A stretch of DNA of 64,000 nucleotides from Cohnella rhizoplanae (GCF_948329515.1 NZ_CAOJCN010000003.1:310001-374000); one strand, 5' to 3'. Positions 20,275 to 31,117 are shown, numbered from the stretch's first letter. The notes: a model not told the origin generated them from the sequence alone. Made by a program: numbers and translations.

Positions 20275-21348
20275 ATGACGCAGCTGAAAATGATCAACGC
20301 GGTATTCGAGGGAGGCGGGGTGAAAGGAATCTCGCTGGCGGGGGCGGTCCGTGCGGCCGAGTTGAACGGCTATGGATTCCACCAGGTCGCGGGGACGTCG
20401 GCGGGCAGCATCGTGGCGGCATTGCTTGCGGCGGGCTACAGCGCCTCCGAGATGAAGCTGATCATCGACGGCACGCCTTTTTCCGATTTTTTGAAACGCG
20501 CGCCTGTCTTTAACGTCAAGCTGATCGGACCTGCCGCGAGACTGTTGATCTTCAAAGGTTTATACAGCGGCGACGCGCTGGAGGCATGGATTCAGAAGCT
20601 GCTCGCGGCGAGGGGAATTCATACGTTCCGGGACTTGCCGCCGGGAAGGCTGCGGATCATCGCATCGGACATTACGAACGGCAGGCTGCTCGTATTGCCG
20701 GACGATATCGCCGATTACGGGATGGATCCGCGCGATCTGAACGTCGCCCAGGCGATCCGCATGAGCGTGAGCATTCCTTACTTCTTCGATCCGGTCATCA
20801 TACGGAGCGCCGCGGCCGTTCGGCCGATCAAGCGGGAGAAACGTCCTGTGAGGCGCCGCTTGGCCATGACCGGTTCGTACATCGTGGACGGCGGACTGCT
20901 GAGCAACTTTCCGTTGTGGCTTTTCGAGGAAAATGATCCGCAGAAGCCGGCGCTGCCTGTCGTGGGATTCCAGATGGTCGGCAGGCCCAAGCCCAAAGGA
21001 CACCGGATTAGCGGGCCGTTCACGATGTTCTATGCCATGTTCGAAACGATGCTGAGCGCGCACGACGAACGTTATATTGAAAAAAACAATCGCGTGCGTA
21101 CGATAAAAATACCGACGCTGGGCGTGCGGACGACGGATTTCCACTTGACTTCGGAGCAGAGCGAGGGCTTATATCAGTCAGGAATGCTTGCAGGCGGCGA
21201 ATTTTTCGATCTGTTTGATTATCGTATCGGGATGTGTCCGCCCGAAACTGCAGGCGTTCAGTCTAAACCTTTTCATCGCGAGCCAGGCCCGCCGAAGATT
21301 CGCTACGGGTATGCGAAACCGCCGGAAGCGCCACATAAAAAGGATTGA
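20275..21348 (+). CDS. Patatin-like phospholipase (YqhO type)
   Basis: 357 residues from the ATG at 20275 (GGAGG seven bases upstream). Patatin elements: the oxyanion loop GGGVKG (about 13-18), the nucleophile in GTSAGS (S42) and the catalytic aspartate in DGG (D205). The Ser-Asp dyad predicts lipid acyl hydrolase activity, although the substrate is unknown. Position after mntR and before yqhP-yqhQ is the same as yqhO in Bacillus subtilis. The C-terminal 40 residues are Pro/Lys-rich. There is no signal peptide. Confidence 0.9.
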   Translation: MTQLKMINAVFEGGGVKGISLAGAVRAAELNGYGFHQVAGTSAGSIVAALLAAGYSASEMKLIIDGTPFSDFLKRAPVFNVKLIGPAARLLIFKGLYSGDALEAWIQKLLAARGIHTFRDLPPGRLRIIASDITNGRLLVLPDDIADYGMDPRDLNVAQAIRMSVSIPYFFDPVIIRSAAAVRPIKREKRPVRRRLAMTGSYIVDGGLLSNFPLWLFEENDPQKPALPVVGFQMVGRPKPKGHRISGPFTMFYAMFETMLSAHDERYIEKNNRVRTIKIPTLGVRTTDFHLTSEQSEGLYQSGMLAGGEFFDLFDYRIGMCPPETAGVQSKPFHREPGPPKIRYGYAKPPEAPHKKD

Positions 21349-21370
21349 GGCGTTGGCCTCAATCCTTTTT
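21337..21370. terminator. Bidirectional terminator overlapping the patatin-gene stop codon
   Basis: AAAAAGGATTGAGGC (21337-21351), GTTG, GCCTCAATCCTTTTT (21356-21370). The TGA stop (21346-21348) is inside the left arm. It serves the convergent yqhP-like gene too. Confidence 0.92.
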
Positions 21371-21388
21371 ATTGCGTCCCGCGGCTTG

Positions 21389-21715
21389 TCAGTGGTACGT
21401 AGGCGGCTCGTCGTCCCGGTTTTTGCTGCCTTCGATGACGCGGAAAGGCGAAGGGCCGCGGCGCGGCTTTGCCGAGGTATCCTTGGCTTGCTGGCGTTTT
21501 TTGCTCTGCGCAGCCGCCTGTTGGTAACCCGAGCGGGGAGAGCCGCCGCGGCTCCATCGGGTCGGCGGGAACTTATATAAGATCCAGACGATCGCGATGA
21601 TGACGACGGGCACGATGAGCGCCTGGCCGCCGTTCAAGATAGAGGAAACGACGCCGATGGCGATGAGCGCCAGGAACACGGCAAACCAAGTTGGCATACG
21701 GTTGCGTTTGCGCAT
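21389..21715 (-). CDS. YqhP-like small membrane protein
   Basis: 108 residues from the ATG at 21715 (GGGAGG seven bases upstream). Two adjacent hydrophobic segments (FAVFLALIAIGVVSSIL and ALIVPVVIIAIVWILYKF) are followed by a basic, Ser/Gln-rich cytoplasmic-looking tail ending in DDEPPTYH. It occupies the place of yqhP between yqhO and yqhQ in Bacillus subtilis. Identity is from synteny and topology; no function is known. Confidence 0.7.
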   Translation of the reverse strand: MRKRNRMPTWFAVFLALIAIGVVSSILNGGQALIVPVVIIAIVWILYKFPPTRWSRGGSPRSGYQQAAAQSKKRQQAKDTSAKPRRGPSPFRVIEGSKNRDDEPPTYH

Positions 21716-21741
21716 TTGCGTTCCTCCCGGTGAATGGTAGT

Positions 21742-22689
21742 TTAAACGGGCCGAATCTCGCGGTCGAGCTCCCGCATGCGATTGAACGAGGCGATGGATA
21801 CGGCCACCTGGTCGTCGTTCGGTTCCTTCGTGGTCAGCAGCTGGAGCCACAGCCCCGGATAGCCGAGAATGCGGAGCCCCGGAATGTCGCGGGCCGCGTT
21901 GGTCCAACGCAGCACCTCGTAGGAGATTCCGATCACGACGGGCAGCAGGGCGATACGGATCCATACCCGCTCCCAGATCGTATCCCAGTGAAAAATCGGG
22001 AACGAATAAAGGACGACCCCGACGATGACCGTAAACACGAGGAAGCTGCTCCCGCAGCGGTAATGCAGGCGCGTGAAGCGCTGCACGTTTTCGACCGTCA
22101 GCTCGACGCCTGCCTCGTAGGCGCTGATCACCTTATGCTCCGCGCCGTGATACTGGAACAGACGCTTGATCAGAGGCGTCTTGGAGATAAACCAAAGATA
22201 AAAGAGCAACAGCGCGATCTTGATGACGCCTTCCAAAATGTTATGCAAAATCATGCTGCTAAATACGCCGTCGAACAGAAAGCCTTCGAGCAGGGCCGGA
22301 ACGGTCGTAAACACCAGCTTGCCGAAGACAAAGGACAGCACGCCAACGACGGCTACGCCGAGCACCATGGAAAGGCTCCATTTTTCTTTCTCCTTGGGCT
22401 TCGCCGCTTCGTCTGCGGGCGTCTCGTCCTCCGCGTAGGCCTCCGCCGAAAAGTTCAGATGCTGCGAGCCTTTGGCCGAGGACTCGATGATGCCGACGAT
22501 GCCCCGGATAAAAGGAATCCGCTTCAGCACGGCGAGCGCGCGGCTCTGCTGCTGCTTGCGGGGGACCTCGAAAAAAGCGATCTCTTGGTTCTTGCGCCGC
22601 ACCGCGGTCACGTGGACGTTCCGTCCGGCGAACATGACGCCTTCGATCACGGCTTGTCCCCCGTATATGGAGTTCGGTTGTTCTGCCAA
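21742..22689 (-). CDS. yqhQ: DUF1385 membrane protein YqhQ
   Basis: The 315-residue protein has DUF1385 blocks YGGQAVIEGVMFAGR (about 9-23), HGAEHKVISAYEAG and LHYRCGSSFLVF, with four or more transmembrane helices between about 105 and 275. The metal-like HGAEHK and RCGSSF motifs are invariant in the family, but no activity is proven. The likely start is TTG at 22689, because no ATG in frame lies nearer the conserved beginning. The ribosome site is weak. Synteny with B. subtilis yqhQ is complete. Confidence 0.92.
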   Translation of the reverse strand: MAEQPNSIYGGQAVIEGVMFAGRNVHVTAVRRKNQEIAFFEVPRKQQQSRALAVLKRIPFIRGIVGIIESSAKGSQHLNFSAEAYAEDETPADEAAKPKEKEKWSLSMVLGVAVVGVLSFVFGKLVFTTVPALLEGFLFDGVFSSMILHNILEGVIKIALLLFYLWFISKTPLIKRLFQYHGAEHKVISAYEAGVELTVENVQRFTRLHYRCGSSFLVFTVIVGVVLYSFPIFHWDTIWERVWIRIALLPVVIGISYEVLRWTNAARDIPGLRILGYPGLWLQLLTTKEPNDDQVAVSIASFNRMRELDREIRPV

Positions 22690-22865
22690 ACCATTTCACC
22701 ATCTCTCGCTGAATCTCTTGAAGCTTAGGGCTCCGAGTATCTTCTTATTTTACAGGATAAGGACCTGTATTGCCACAGGGAAGGGAGACGACGCGACTAG
22801 CGTCCGGGCCGGTTGTCCATACTAGGCCCAAACGGGCGGAGAGCGATGGAAAGGACGATTGAGCG

Positions 22866-23411
22866 ATGGACGAGGATACGAAAAAGGCGAGCGGCCAAGA
22901 TACAGGTAAAACGAAGCACCCGGCTCTATTTAGCCTAATCAACGGATTTTTCGCGGGAGCGATCTGGGGTTTGATTCGCTGGCTCTCGATCGCGATGAAC
23001 TTCACGAAAGTACCGCAGGCGTTTTTGGCCGATCCGTTCGTGAAACGCGGGCGCCTCGATACGATCATGTGGCATAGCGTCGGACTTGCGCTGTTTATCG
23101 CGATGTCGATCGTGGCCGCCTATGTATACTGGCTGATTCTCGGCAGGCTAAAAGGGCCTTGGCCGGGACTGTTTTTCGGATTGGCCTGGTGGCTGTCGCT
23201 CTTCCTATGGATCGGGCCCGTCACGGGCGCCGTCGCCCCGTACCGGGAGGTCGGGCTCGGCAGCATGTGCACGGAGTGCGCGCTGTTCGTGCTCTGGGGG
23301 CTGTTCATCGGCTATACGTACGCGTTCGAGTATCATAACGAAGCGGCGCGCGAGCCGAAAAAAGCGGATGCGGGGAACGAGAGCGGCCCGAGCGACCCCC
23401 AGCCGGCTTAA
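22866..23411 (+). CDS. yqhR: YqhR membrane protein
   Basis: A 181-residue protein with four hydrophobic segments (around residues 25-45, 70-95, 100-122 and 137-160) and charged ends. It has the conserved GxxAGxIWGLIRW and LGSMCTECALFVLWGLFIGY regions of the YqhR family. It lies between yqhQ (divergent) and aroQ, as in Bacillus subtilis. A GGAAAGGA site precedes the ATG. No function is known. The C-terminal 25 residues are acidic and low in complexity. Confidence 0.85.
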   Translation: MDEDTKKASGQDTGKTKHPALFSLINGFFAGAIWGLIRWLSIAMNFTKVPQAFLADPFVKRGRLDTIMWHSVGLALFIAMSIVAAYVYWLILGRLKGPWPGLFFGLAWWLSLFLWIGPVTGAVAPYREVGLGSMCTECALFVLWGLFIGYTYAFEYHNEAAREPKKADAGNESGPSDPQPA

Positions 23412-23507
23412 ACGCAGGTGGTCCGGCGCTTATAGCCTGGTTTATGCCGGTTATGATACAATGACTGGTGAATTTATAGCCTGAAAAACCAGGAAGGAGT
23501 GCCGGAC

Positions 23508-23954
23508 TTGCCCAGCATTCTCGTTTTGAACGGACCGAATTTGAACATGCTCGGCGTCAGGGAGCCGGGCGTATACGGCACCGCCTCGCTCGCCGACATC
23601 GAGCGTAACCTTCGGGAGGCCGGCGCGCGCGCAGGGGCGTCTCTTTCCTTTTACCAATCGAACCACGAAGGCGGTCTGCTCGACCAGATCCATGCCGCCT
23701 ACGGCGTTCACGACGGCATCGTGATCAATCCCGGCGCATATACGCATACGAGCATCGCGCTGAGGGACGGGATCGCCGCGGTAGGCCTCCCGGTCGTCGA
23801 AGTCCATCTGTCCAACATTCATAAGAGAGAGTCGTTCCGTCATACGTCCATGCTGGCGCCCGTATGCGTAGGGCAGATCGCGGGCTTCGGCGCATACGGC
23901 TACGAACTCGGGCTGCTGGCGCTCCTGCGTCACTTGCAGGCGGAACGCGCATAG
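23508..23954 (+). CDS. aroQ: Type II 3-dehydroquinate dehydratase AroQ
   Basis: Third step of the shikimate pathway. The protein is 148 residues from the TTG at 23508 (AAGGAG eight bases upstream). It carries family signatures [21 protein letters not shown] (with the lid arginine and tyrosine), [30 protein letters not shown] and [15 protein letters not shown]. Normal type II length. It is followed 24 bases later by the M24 peptidase gene, the usual Bacillales pairing. Confidence 0.96.
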   Translation: MPSILVLNGPNLNMLGVREPGVYGTASLADIERNLREAGARAGASLSFYQSNHEGGLLDQIHAAYGVHDGIVINPGAYTHTSIALRDGIAAVGLPVVEVHLSNIHKRESFRHTSMLAPVCVGQIAGFGAYGYELGLLALLRHLQAERA

Positions 23955-23978
23955 GGAACAAGAGAGGAGCGGCGTGAG

Positions 23979-25058
23979 ATGAGCGAGTCAAGAATCGCGA
24001 AGCTGAGGGAAGAATTGGCCGGGCTAGGCGGCGATGCCATGTTGGTGACGAGCGATCTGAACCGGCGTTACCTGACCGGGTTCACCGGTACGGCGGGGGT
24101 TCTGCTGGTGACGGCTGCGGGCGCCGTACTACTGACCGATTTCCGTTATACCGAGCAAGCGACGGCCCAGGCCGGCGGCGTCGAGATCGCGGAGCACTCG
24201 CCGGCTGGGTATCATGCGATGGTGGCCGAGCGTCTGCGCGGCGAGGGCGTACGCCGTCTGCTGTTCGAGGACGGCTCCGTGAGCTATGCCGCTTATACGG
24301 TGCTCAAGGAGCGGCTCGCTCCGGCAGAGCTCGTGCCGGCCGGCAGGGTGCTCGAGAGGCTCAGGGCCGTGAAGGAAGCGTCCGAGCTTGCTGTCATCCA
24401 GGAGGCCGCGGACATCGCGGACCGGACGTTTGCGCACATCTTGGATTTCATCAAACCGGGCGTTAAGGAATCCGACATCGCCCTCGAGATGGAGTTCTAC
24501 ATGAGGAAGCTCGGCGCCTCCGGCACGTCGTTCGACACGATCGTCGCCTCGGGCGAGCGCTCGGCGATGCCCCACGGCGTGGCGAGCGACCGCGCGATCG
24601 GCGCCGGCGAATTCGTTACGCTGGACTTTGGCGCCTATTACAAAGGATACTGCTCGGATCTGACCCGGACGGTCGTCGTCGGACCGGCGACCGATCGTCA
24701 CAGGGAGATCTACGATATCGTGCTCGAGGCCCAGCTGCACGCGCTCGAACGCCTCAAGCCGGGAATGTCAGGACGCGAAGCCGACGCCTTGACGAGAGAT
24801 ATCATCACGCGGTATGGTTATGGAGATCAATACGGCCACAGCACCGGCCACGGTATCGGACTCGACATTCACGAGGAGCCGCGGCTGAGCTACTCGGCGC
24901 CGGATACGATTTTACTCCCGGGTCATGTCGTCACGGTCGAACCGGGCATTTACGTTCCGGGCTTCGGCGGCGTACGGATCGAAGACGACGTCGTTCTGAC
25001 GGATGACGGGATTAAAATACTTACGCGTTCCCCGAAGGAACTCATCGTTCTGGGATAA
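23979..25058 (+). CDS. M24 family Xaa-Pro aminopeptidase/dipeptidase (YqhT/PapA type)
   Basis: The 359-residue protein has a creatinase N-terminal domain (to about 130) and a pita-bread peptidase domain. The five metal ligands are visible: D in [10 protein letters not shown] in [12 protein letters not shown] in [10 protein letters not shown] in [10 protein letters not shown] and E in VRIEDDV. It cleaves Xaa-Pro bonds, a useful companion for the polyproline-stalling factor EF-P encoded directly downstream. Synteny equals B. subtilis yqhT. The start ATG has GAGGAG upstream. Confidence 0.94.
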   Translation: MSESRIAKLREELAGLGGDAMLVTSDLNRRYLTGFTGTAGVLLVTAAGAVLLTDFRYTEQATAQAGGVEIAEHSPAGYHAMVAERLRGEGVRRLLFEDGSVSYAAYTVLKERLAPAELVPAGRVLERLRAVKEASELAVIQEAADIADRTFAHILDFIKPGVKESDIALEMEFYMRKLGASGTSFDTIVASGERSAMPHGVASDRAIGAGEFVTLDFGAYYKGYCSDLTRTVVVGPATDRHREIYDIVLEAQLHALERLKPGMSGREADALTRDIITRYGYGDQYGHSTGHGIGLDIHEEPRLSYSAPDTILLPGHVVTVEPGIYVPGFGGVRIEDDVVLTDDGIKILTRSPKELIVLG

Positions 25059-25092
25059 GGGAGCCACGTTCCTACAGGAGGGAATTATAGCA

Positions 25093-25650
25093 GTGATTTC
25101 CGTAAACGATTTTAAGACAGGCCTTACCATTGAAGTGGACAACGATCTGTGCACCGTCATCGACTTCCAGCACGTCAAGCCGGGTAAAGGCGCCGCGTTC
25201 GTCCGCTCGAAGCTGAAGAACCTGCGCAACGGCAACGTCATCGAGAAGACGTTCCGCGCCGGCGAGAACGTGGTCCGCGCCCATATCGAGAACCGCGCCG
25301 TGCAGTATCTGTACAACTCCGGCAGCGAGTACACGTTCATGGACAACGAGACTTACGACCAGTTCAACCTGGACAAGAAGCAGCTCGAATGGGAGATCAA
25401 CTTCCTGAAGGAAAACATGACGGTTAATATTACGAGCTATCAGGGCGAGATTCTCGGCATCAACCTGCCGAACAACGTCGATCTGAAGGTCATCGAGACC
25501 GAGCCGGGCATCAAGGGCAATACGGCGACGGGCGCGACGAAAAACGCGAAGCTCGAGACCGGTCACAACGTGCAGGTGCCGCTCTTTATTAACGAAGGCG
25601 ACGTGCTGCTCATCAATACCACCGAAGGCAAGTATATCTCTCGCGCGTAA
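25093..25650 (+). CDS. efp: Elongation factor P
   Basis: Relieves ribosome stalling at polyproline stretches. From the GTG at 25093 (GGAGGG about ten bases upstream) it has 185 residues, the same as Bacillus EF-P. The three beta domains are intact. The tip loop PGKGAAF puts K32 at the position that is 5-aminopentanolylated in B. subtilis. No EpmA-type modifying gene is near. An efficient terminator follows. Confidence 0.97.
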   Translation: MISVNDFKTGLTIEVDNDLCTVIDFQHVKPGKGAAFVRSKLKNLRNGNVIEKTFRAGENVVRAHIENRAVQYLYNSGSEYTFMDNETYDQFNLDKKQLEWEINFLKENMTVNITSYQGEILGINLPNNVDLKVIETEPGIKGNTATGATKNAKLETGHNVQVPLFINEGDVLLINTTEGKYISRA

Positions 25651-25658
25651 TTTCGACG

Positions 25659-25700
25659 AAAATCCTCCGCGTTCCGCATGGAACGTTGGAGGATTTTTTT
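25659..25700 (+). terminator. Terminator after efp
   Basis: AAAATCCTCC (25659-25668) pairs with GGAGGATTTT (25688-25697), with an inner CGTTCC/GGAACG stem, and is followed by more Ts. Confidence 0.92.
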
Positions 25701-25702
25701 CG

Positions 25703-25731
25703 TTCCTGGGCCGCCGGCCTTATGCTATAAT
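25703..25731 (+). promoter_or_regulatory. Sigma-A promoter of the aspartokinase gene
   Basis: TTCCTG (25703-25708), 17 bases, perfect TATAAT (25726-25731). The transcript should begin near 25738, only about 35 bases before the start codon. Confidence 0.75.
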
Positions 25732-25772
25732 ATATTGCTGTATGCAAGTTTGTGATGAGGAGTGGAACCGCG

Positions 25773-27026
<1,254 letters not shown>

Positions 27027-27122
27027 TACGCATTTCGCTCGTTAGATATATAAGACGCCTTCCGCCCCGGGAAGCGGTTTTGGTAGAGTTAAAGGGGATG
27101 CACTAATAGCATCATGAGATTG

Positions 27123-27157
27123 GACCCGTCCGGACTCCGGACGGGTCTTTTTGTTTT
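27123..27157 (+). terminator. Terminator between lysC and yqhV
   Basis: GACCCGTCCGG (27123-27133), ACT, CCGGACGGGTC (27137-27147), then TTTTTGTTTT. The rest of the 27027-27263 gap holds no gene I can support. Confidence 0.92.
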
Positions 27158-27263
27158 CCCCGCAAATCTCTCATTTTTGCTCCGCGCAGGCAAGTTGTCC
27201 GCATCGGCCGCATAGCGTATACCACGGGCATGATTCGTACATTTGAAAGGAGGAATGAGCGAC

Positions 27264-27527
27264 TTGGATAAATCGGTATTCAGCATGGCGCTGCTCCGTA
27301 TGTTGTCGGGAAGCATCGAGCTCACCGCAGCGCTCGTCATGCTGAAAATGAACGACGTGACCAAAGCGCTGAGCATCAACGCGATGCTGGCGTTGGTCGG
27401 ACCGTTGATCCTGATCTCTACGACGACCATCGGGCTCGTCGGTCTGTCGGACAAGCTGTCTCCCGTCAAGCTGCTATGGGTGGCGGCCGGCGTAGCCTGC
27501 CTGCTGATCGGCATTCTCAAAAAGTAA
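27264..27527 (+). CDS. yqhV: DUF2619 membrane protein YqhV
   Basis: 87 residues from the TTG at 27264 (AGGAGG ten bases upstream; an ATG at 27255 is too close to the site). Three hydrophobic helices with the family pattern ALLRMLSGSIELTAALVMLKMNDVTKALSINAMLALVGPLI. It precedes spoIIIAA as in B. subtilis, where yqhV lies just upstream of the spoIIIA operon. Function unknown. Confidence 0.85.
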   Translation: MDKSVFSMALLRMLSGSIELTAALVMLKMNDVTKALSINAMLALVGPLILISTTTIGLVGLSDKLSPVKLLWVAAGVACLLIGILKK

Positions 27528-27646
27528 AGCCGGTCTCCGCCCGTCATTCTATTAACGAAAAAAGAGATTGGTCTGGCATAAAAGAGAGGCGTCCAAGCAT
27601 AAGCATGGAAGAGCAAAGGACAACTTGCCGGAGAGGGGGAGACCGC

Positions 27647-28681
27647 TTGCCGCTGCCATTGCTCGAACTGTTCCCTGCCGGTCTCCGGGGCAGGCTCGAG
27701 AAGCTGCCGGAGACGCTGCTGACGTCGCTCGAGGAGATTCGCGTGAGAGAAGGAAGACCGCTTGAGATCGGATACGGGGGAGGCGCAACGTTCGTAGCGC
27801 CGGACGGACGGACCGCCGCGGACAGCGCGGACGCCTACCGCCCCACGAGAGAAGATTGCAGGGCGCTGCTGGAGCGCGTGACGAATCATTCGCTGTACGC
27901 GGTGGAGGAAGAGCTCAGGCGCGGCTACGTGACCGTCGCAGGGGGACATCGGATCGGACTGGCGGGCAGAACCGTGCTGGAGGGCGGGCATGTGCGCCAC
28001 CTGCGGGATGTGGCCAGCTTCAATATTCGGATCGCCAGGGCGAGGACGGGCTGCGCCGCCGGACTGCTGCCGGAGCTGCTCGATCCCGCGGCCCGGACCG
28101 TCAAGCATACGCTGATCGTATCCGCGCCGCAGCAGGGCAAGACCACGTTGCTGAGAGATCTCGCGCGATCGATCAGCGCGGGACAATGGTACCATCCCCA
28201 GGCGCAGCGCTGGGGCGGCCGGAAGGTCGGCGTCGTGGACGAGCGCTCGGAGATCGCGGCTTGCGACCGGGGCGTCCCCGCTTTCGATCTCGGCCCGCGC
28301 ACCGACGTGCTCGACGCCTGTCCGAAGGCCGAAGGGCTCATGATGCTCGTGCGGTCGATGTCGCCCGAGGTCGTCGTGGCCGACGAGATCGGCCGGCCCG
28401 AGGACGCCTACGCGCTCAAAGAAGCGCTTCATGCGGGCGTTCGCGTCGTCGCCACCGCGCACGCGCTCGACCTGCGCGACGTCTTCGCCCGGCCCGTACT
28501 GGCCGAGCTGGCCGCGGAGGGCATGTTCGGCGCTTACGTACTATTGTCCAGATCGGGCGGCGTCGTGAGACACCGGGTCGTCGGCGCGGAGGAAGCGGAG
28601 GCCGAAGCGCGCAAGTCCGCCGGTTGCCGGTCCGTGCCGGTCATCCGCTCGCCGAACGGGGAGGGCGTGCGCCATGCTTAA
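27647..28681 (+). CDS. spoIIIAA: Stage III sporulation ATPase SpoIIIAA
   Basis: A secretion-type ATPase of the mother-cell half of the SpoIIIA-SpoIIQ feeding channel. The P-loop is APQQGKTTLL, and later VDERSEIAA and SPEVVVADEIGR (Walker B/Asp box) are visible. The C-terminal part resembles type II/IV secretion ATPases. I prefer the TTG at 27647 (GGGGGAG upstream, 344 residues), which starts next to the conserved LLELFPAGLR segment. An ATG at 27605 in frame is possible. It overlaps spoIIIAB by eight bases. Confidence 0.93.
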   Translation: MPLPLLELFPAGLRGRLEKLPETLLTSLEEIRVREGRPLEIGYGGGATFVAPDGRTAADSADAYRPTREDCRALLERVTNHSLYAVEEELRRGYVTVAGGHRIGLAGRTVLEGGHVRHLRDVASFNIRIARARTGCAAGLLPELLDPAARTVKHTLIVSAPQQGKTTLLRDLARSISAGQWYHPQAQRWGGRKVGVVDERSEIAACDRGVPAFDLGPRTDVLDACPKAEGLMMLVRSMSPEVVVADEIGRPEDAYALKEALHAGVRVVATAHALDLRDVFARPVLAELAAEGMFGAYVLLSRSGGVVRHRVVGAEEAEAEARKSAGCRSVPVIRSPNGEGVRHA

Positions 28682-29192
28682 GCTCGCGGGCGCCGCGCTC
28701 ATCCTGTTCGCGGGTACCATGATCGGATTCATGCAGGCCGCCAAGTTCGCGCAGAGGCCTCGGCAGATCAGGCAGCTGCTGCACGCGCTTCAGCGGCTGG
28801 AGACGGAGATCGGCTACGGTCAGACGCCGCTGGTCGAGGCGCTCTCCCGTATCGCGGCAGCGCTCGCGGCGCCGGTGTCCGCGCTGTTCGCCGAAGCGTC
28901 CGCGCAGCTCGCGTCGGGCTCGGGAGAGACGGTGGCGGCATGCTGGGAGCGCGCCATCAAGGCAGGGTGGCCCGCCACCTCGATGCGCCCGCCGGAGCGC
29001 GATACGATGCTGAGGCTCGGAGAGACGCTCGGCGCGAGCGGGGCCGAAGACCAGCTGAAGCATCTGAAGCTGGCGATGCACCAGCTGCAGGCGGAGGAGC
29101 AGGCGGCGCGGGAGGATCAGCAGCGTTACGAGAAGCTGTGCAGAAGTTTGGGGGTGCTCACGGCCGCCCTGGTCGTCATTCTCATGATGTAG
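28674..29192 (+). CDS. spoIIIAB: Stage III sporulation protein SpoIIIAB
   Basis: The 172-residue protein has an N-terminal membrane helix (LAGAALILFAGTMIGFM), a helical domain related to type II secretion GspF proteins (QLLHALQRLETEIGYGQTPL) and a C-terminal hydrophobic tail (LTAALVVILMM). It is the second gene of the complete spoIIIAA-AH operon, overlapping AA. The channel supports late sigma-G activity in the forespore. Confidence 0.94.
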   Translation: MLKLAGAALILFAGTMIGFMQAAKFAQRPRQIRQLLHALQRLETEIGYGQTPLVEALSRIAAALAAPVSALFAEASAQLASGSGETVAACWERAIKAGWPATSMRPPERDTMLRLGETLGASGAEDQLKHLKLAMHQLQAEEQAAREDQQRYEKLCRSLGVLTAALVVILMM

Positions 29193-29207
29193 TAGGGGGC
29201 CGTATCC

Positions 29208-29411
29208 ATGAATATCGACGTGAGCACGATTTTCCAGATAGCGGGCATCGGAATCATCGTCGCGATGATTCACACCGTGCTCAAGCAGATGAACAAGGAA
29301 GATATGGCGCACTGGGTAACGGTGATCGGGTTCGTAGTGGTGCTGTTCATGGTCGTCCGACTGCTGAACGATCTGTTCCAGGAGATCAAGACGATCTTCC
29401 TGTTCCAATAG
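29208..29411 (+). CDS. spoIIIAC: Stage III sporulation protein SpoIIIAC
   Basis: A 67-residue protein with two membrane helices (IFQIAGIGIIVAMIHTVL and WVTVIGFVVVLFMVVRLL), the normal size for SpoIIIAC. It is an integral membrane component of the channel, placed directly before spoIIIAD. Confidence 0.95.
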   Translation: MNIDVSTIFQIAGIGIIVAMIHTVLKQMNKEDMAHWVTVIGFVVVLFMVVRLLNDLFQEIKTIFLFQ

Positions 29412-29420
29412 GCGGCCGCC

Positions 29421-29822
29421 ATGGATATCCTGCAGATTGTCGGTATCGGATTGTTGACCGCCGTCCTGATTCTTGTCATCCGCGAGCAGAAGCCGATGTT
29501 CGCGTTTCTGCTGGCGACGTTTTTCGGCATCGCGATATTCCTGGCGCTGATCGGCAAGATCGGGGGCGTCGTCACGATGATCGAGGAGCTGGCCGACCGC
29601 TCCGGGATCCAGTCGGTGTACCTGAAGACGATGCTGAAGATCATCGGCATCGCGTATATTGCCGAATTCGGCGCCCAGATCGTGCGGGATGCGGGACTCG
29701 ACAGCATCGCCTCGAAGATTGAATTCGCGGGAAAAATGCTGATTCTCGTCATGGCGGTACCGATCATCAGCATTATCATCGAGACGGTGCTCGGATTGCT
29801 GCCGGCGGGGGGAGGCGCTTGA
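29421..29822 (+). CDS. spoIIIAD: Stage III sporulation protein SpoIIIAD
   Basis: A 133-residue protein, the same length as in B. subtilis, with four hydrophobic segments. The first half is similar to SpoIIIAC (ILQIVGIGLLTAVLILVIREQ). A conserved central region reads VYLKTMLKIIGIAYIAEFGAQIVRDAG. It overlaps the possible upstream TTG of spoIIIAE. Confidence 0.95.
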   Translation: MDILQIVGIGLLTAVLILVIREQKPMFAFLLATFFGIAIFLALIGKIGGVVTMIEELADRSGIQSVYLKTMLKIIGIAYIAEFGAQIVRDAGLDSIASKIEFAGKMLILVMAVPIISIIIETVLGLLPAGGGA

Positions 29823-29824
29823 AC

Positions 29825-31117
29825 ATGGGAGGTCCGGGATTGCTCGACCGGCGGACAGGCTGGATTCCCTTCACGCTGCTGATGTGCGCGATGCTGCTGT
29901 CGTTCTGGCCGCGCCCGGCGTGGGCAGCGGGAGATGAGCGTCAGCTAGCCTCCGCGCCGGGGACGGAAGCCGTCATCGCGCCGGACAAGGACGGCACCTA
30001 CGGCACGGACCCCGGCGCGCTGTCCGGCGAATTGGCGGAATCGCAGACGGAGGATCTCAGCTTGAGTCAGATCGAGCAGTTCTGGAACAAGCTGAAGGAC
30101 GATTACGGCGGTTTCTTTCCCGAAGGCGAGGCGCCTTCCCTGCGCCAACTCATGTTTCCGGCGGACGGCGAAGGCTGGAGCGTGAAGGATGTCCTGCTCG
30201 GTCTGGCCCGGTTTTTCCTCCACGAGGTACTCTACAGCGGCAAGTTGATCGTCACCATCGTCATGCTTGCCATTTTTACGATGCTGCTGGAGACGATGCA
30301 GAGCGCCTTCGAGCGCCAGGCCGTCAGTCAGGTAGCGTATGCCGTCGCTTACATGGTGCTGCTCATCATCGCCGTCAACAGCTTCCGCACGGGAGCCGGC
30401 TACGCGGCCGACGCGATCGCGGGCATGGTGCAGTTCATGCTGGCGATGGTGCCGCTCCTGCTGACGCTGCTGGCGAGCACGGGGGGCCTAACGACGGTTG
30501 CCGTGCTTCATCCGGTTATCGTGTTCATGGTTCATTCCATCGGCACGATCATCCACGTCGTCGTGTTCCCGCTCCTGTTTTTCTCCGCGGTGCTTCACTT
30601 GGCCAGCACGATGTCCGAGCGGTTCAAGGTGACGCAGCTGGCCAACCTGCTCCGCACGGCGGCCGTCGGATTGCTCGGCGCGATGCTCACGTTGTTCCTG
30701 GGCGTGCTGTCGATCCAGGGCGCCACGGGGGCCGTGGCGGACGGCGTCGCCTTGCGGACGGCCAAGTTCGTCACCGGCAACTTCGTGCCCGTCGTCGGCC
30801 GGTTGTTCTCGGATGCAGCGGACACGGTGCTGTCGGCGAGCCTGCTGGTCAAGAACGCGGTCGGTCTCGCGGGCGTCGTCATCCTGATCTTCCTCTGCGC
30901 CTTCCCGGCGGTCAAGATTCTGACGCTCGCCTTGATCTACAGGGTGTCCGCGGCCGTGCTCCAACCGCTCGGCGACACGCCGATCGTACAATGCCTGCAA
31001 GTCATCGGGACGACGCTCATCTACGTATTCGCAGCGCTGGCGTCCGTGGGCTTGATGTTTTTCCTCGCCGTGACGATCGTGATTACGGCAGGCAACGCAT
31101 CCATATTGATGAGATGA
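29825..31117 (+). CDS. spoIIIAE: Stage III sporulation protein SpoIIIAE
   Basis: 430 residues from the ATG at 29825 (GGAGG nine bases upstream). A signal-like segment (WIPFTLLMCAMLLSFWPRPAWAA) is followed by an acidic extracytoplasmic region (about 40-125) and eight or so membrane helices. A large polytopic component of the feeding channel. The conserved LKDDYGGFFPE and the helix-rich region around FVTGNFVPVVGRLFSDAADTVL mark the family. A TTG six bases earlier is a less likely start. Confidence 0.94.
   Translation: MGGPGLLDRRTGWIPFTLLMCAMLLSFWPRPAWAAGDERQLASAPGTEAVIAPDKDGTYGTDPGALSGELAESQTEDLSLSQIEQFWNKLKDDYGGFFPEGEAPSLRQLMFPADGEGWSVKDVLLGLARFFLHEVLYSGKLIVTIVMLAIFTMLLETMQSAFERQAVSQVAYAVAYMVLLIIAVNSFRTGAGYAADAIAGMVQFMLAMVPLLLTLLASTGGLTTVAVLHPVIVFMVHSIGTIIHVVVFPLLFFSAVLHLASTMSERFKVTQLANLLRTAAVGLLGAMLTLFLGVLSIQGATGAVADGVALRTAKFVTGNFVPVVGRLFSDAADTVLSASLLVKNAVGLAGVVILIFLCAFPAVKILTLALIYRVSAAVLQPLGDTPIVQCLQVIGTTLIYVFAALASVGLMFFLAVTIVITAGNASILMR

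Noticed and set aside
25732..25772. Lysine riboswitch (L-box) before lysC
   Set aside because: The leader from the TATAAT to the start codon is about 40 bases, far too short.
27089..28462. 457-codon minus-strand frame opposite yqhV and spoIIIAA
   Set aside because: Opposes conserved sporulation genes, crosses a terminator and has no recognisable domain.
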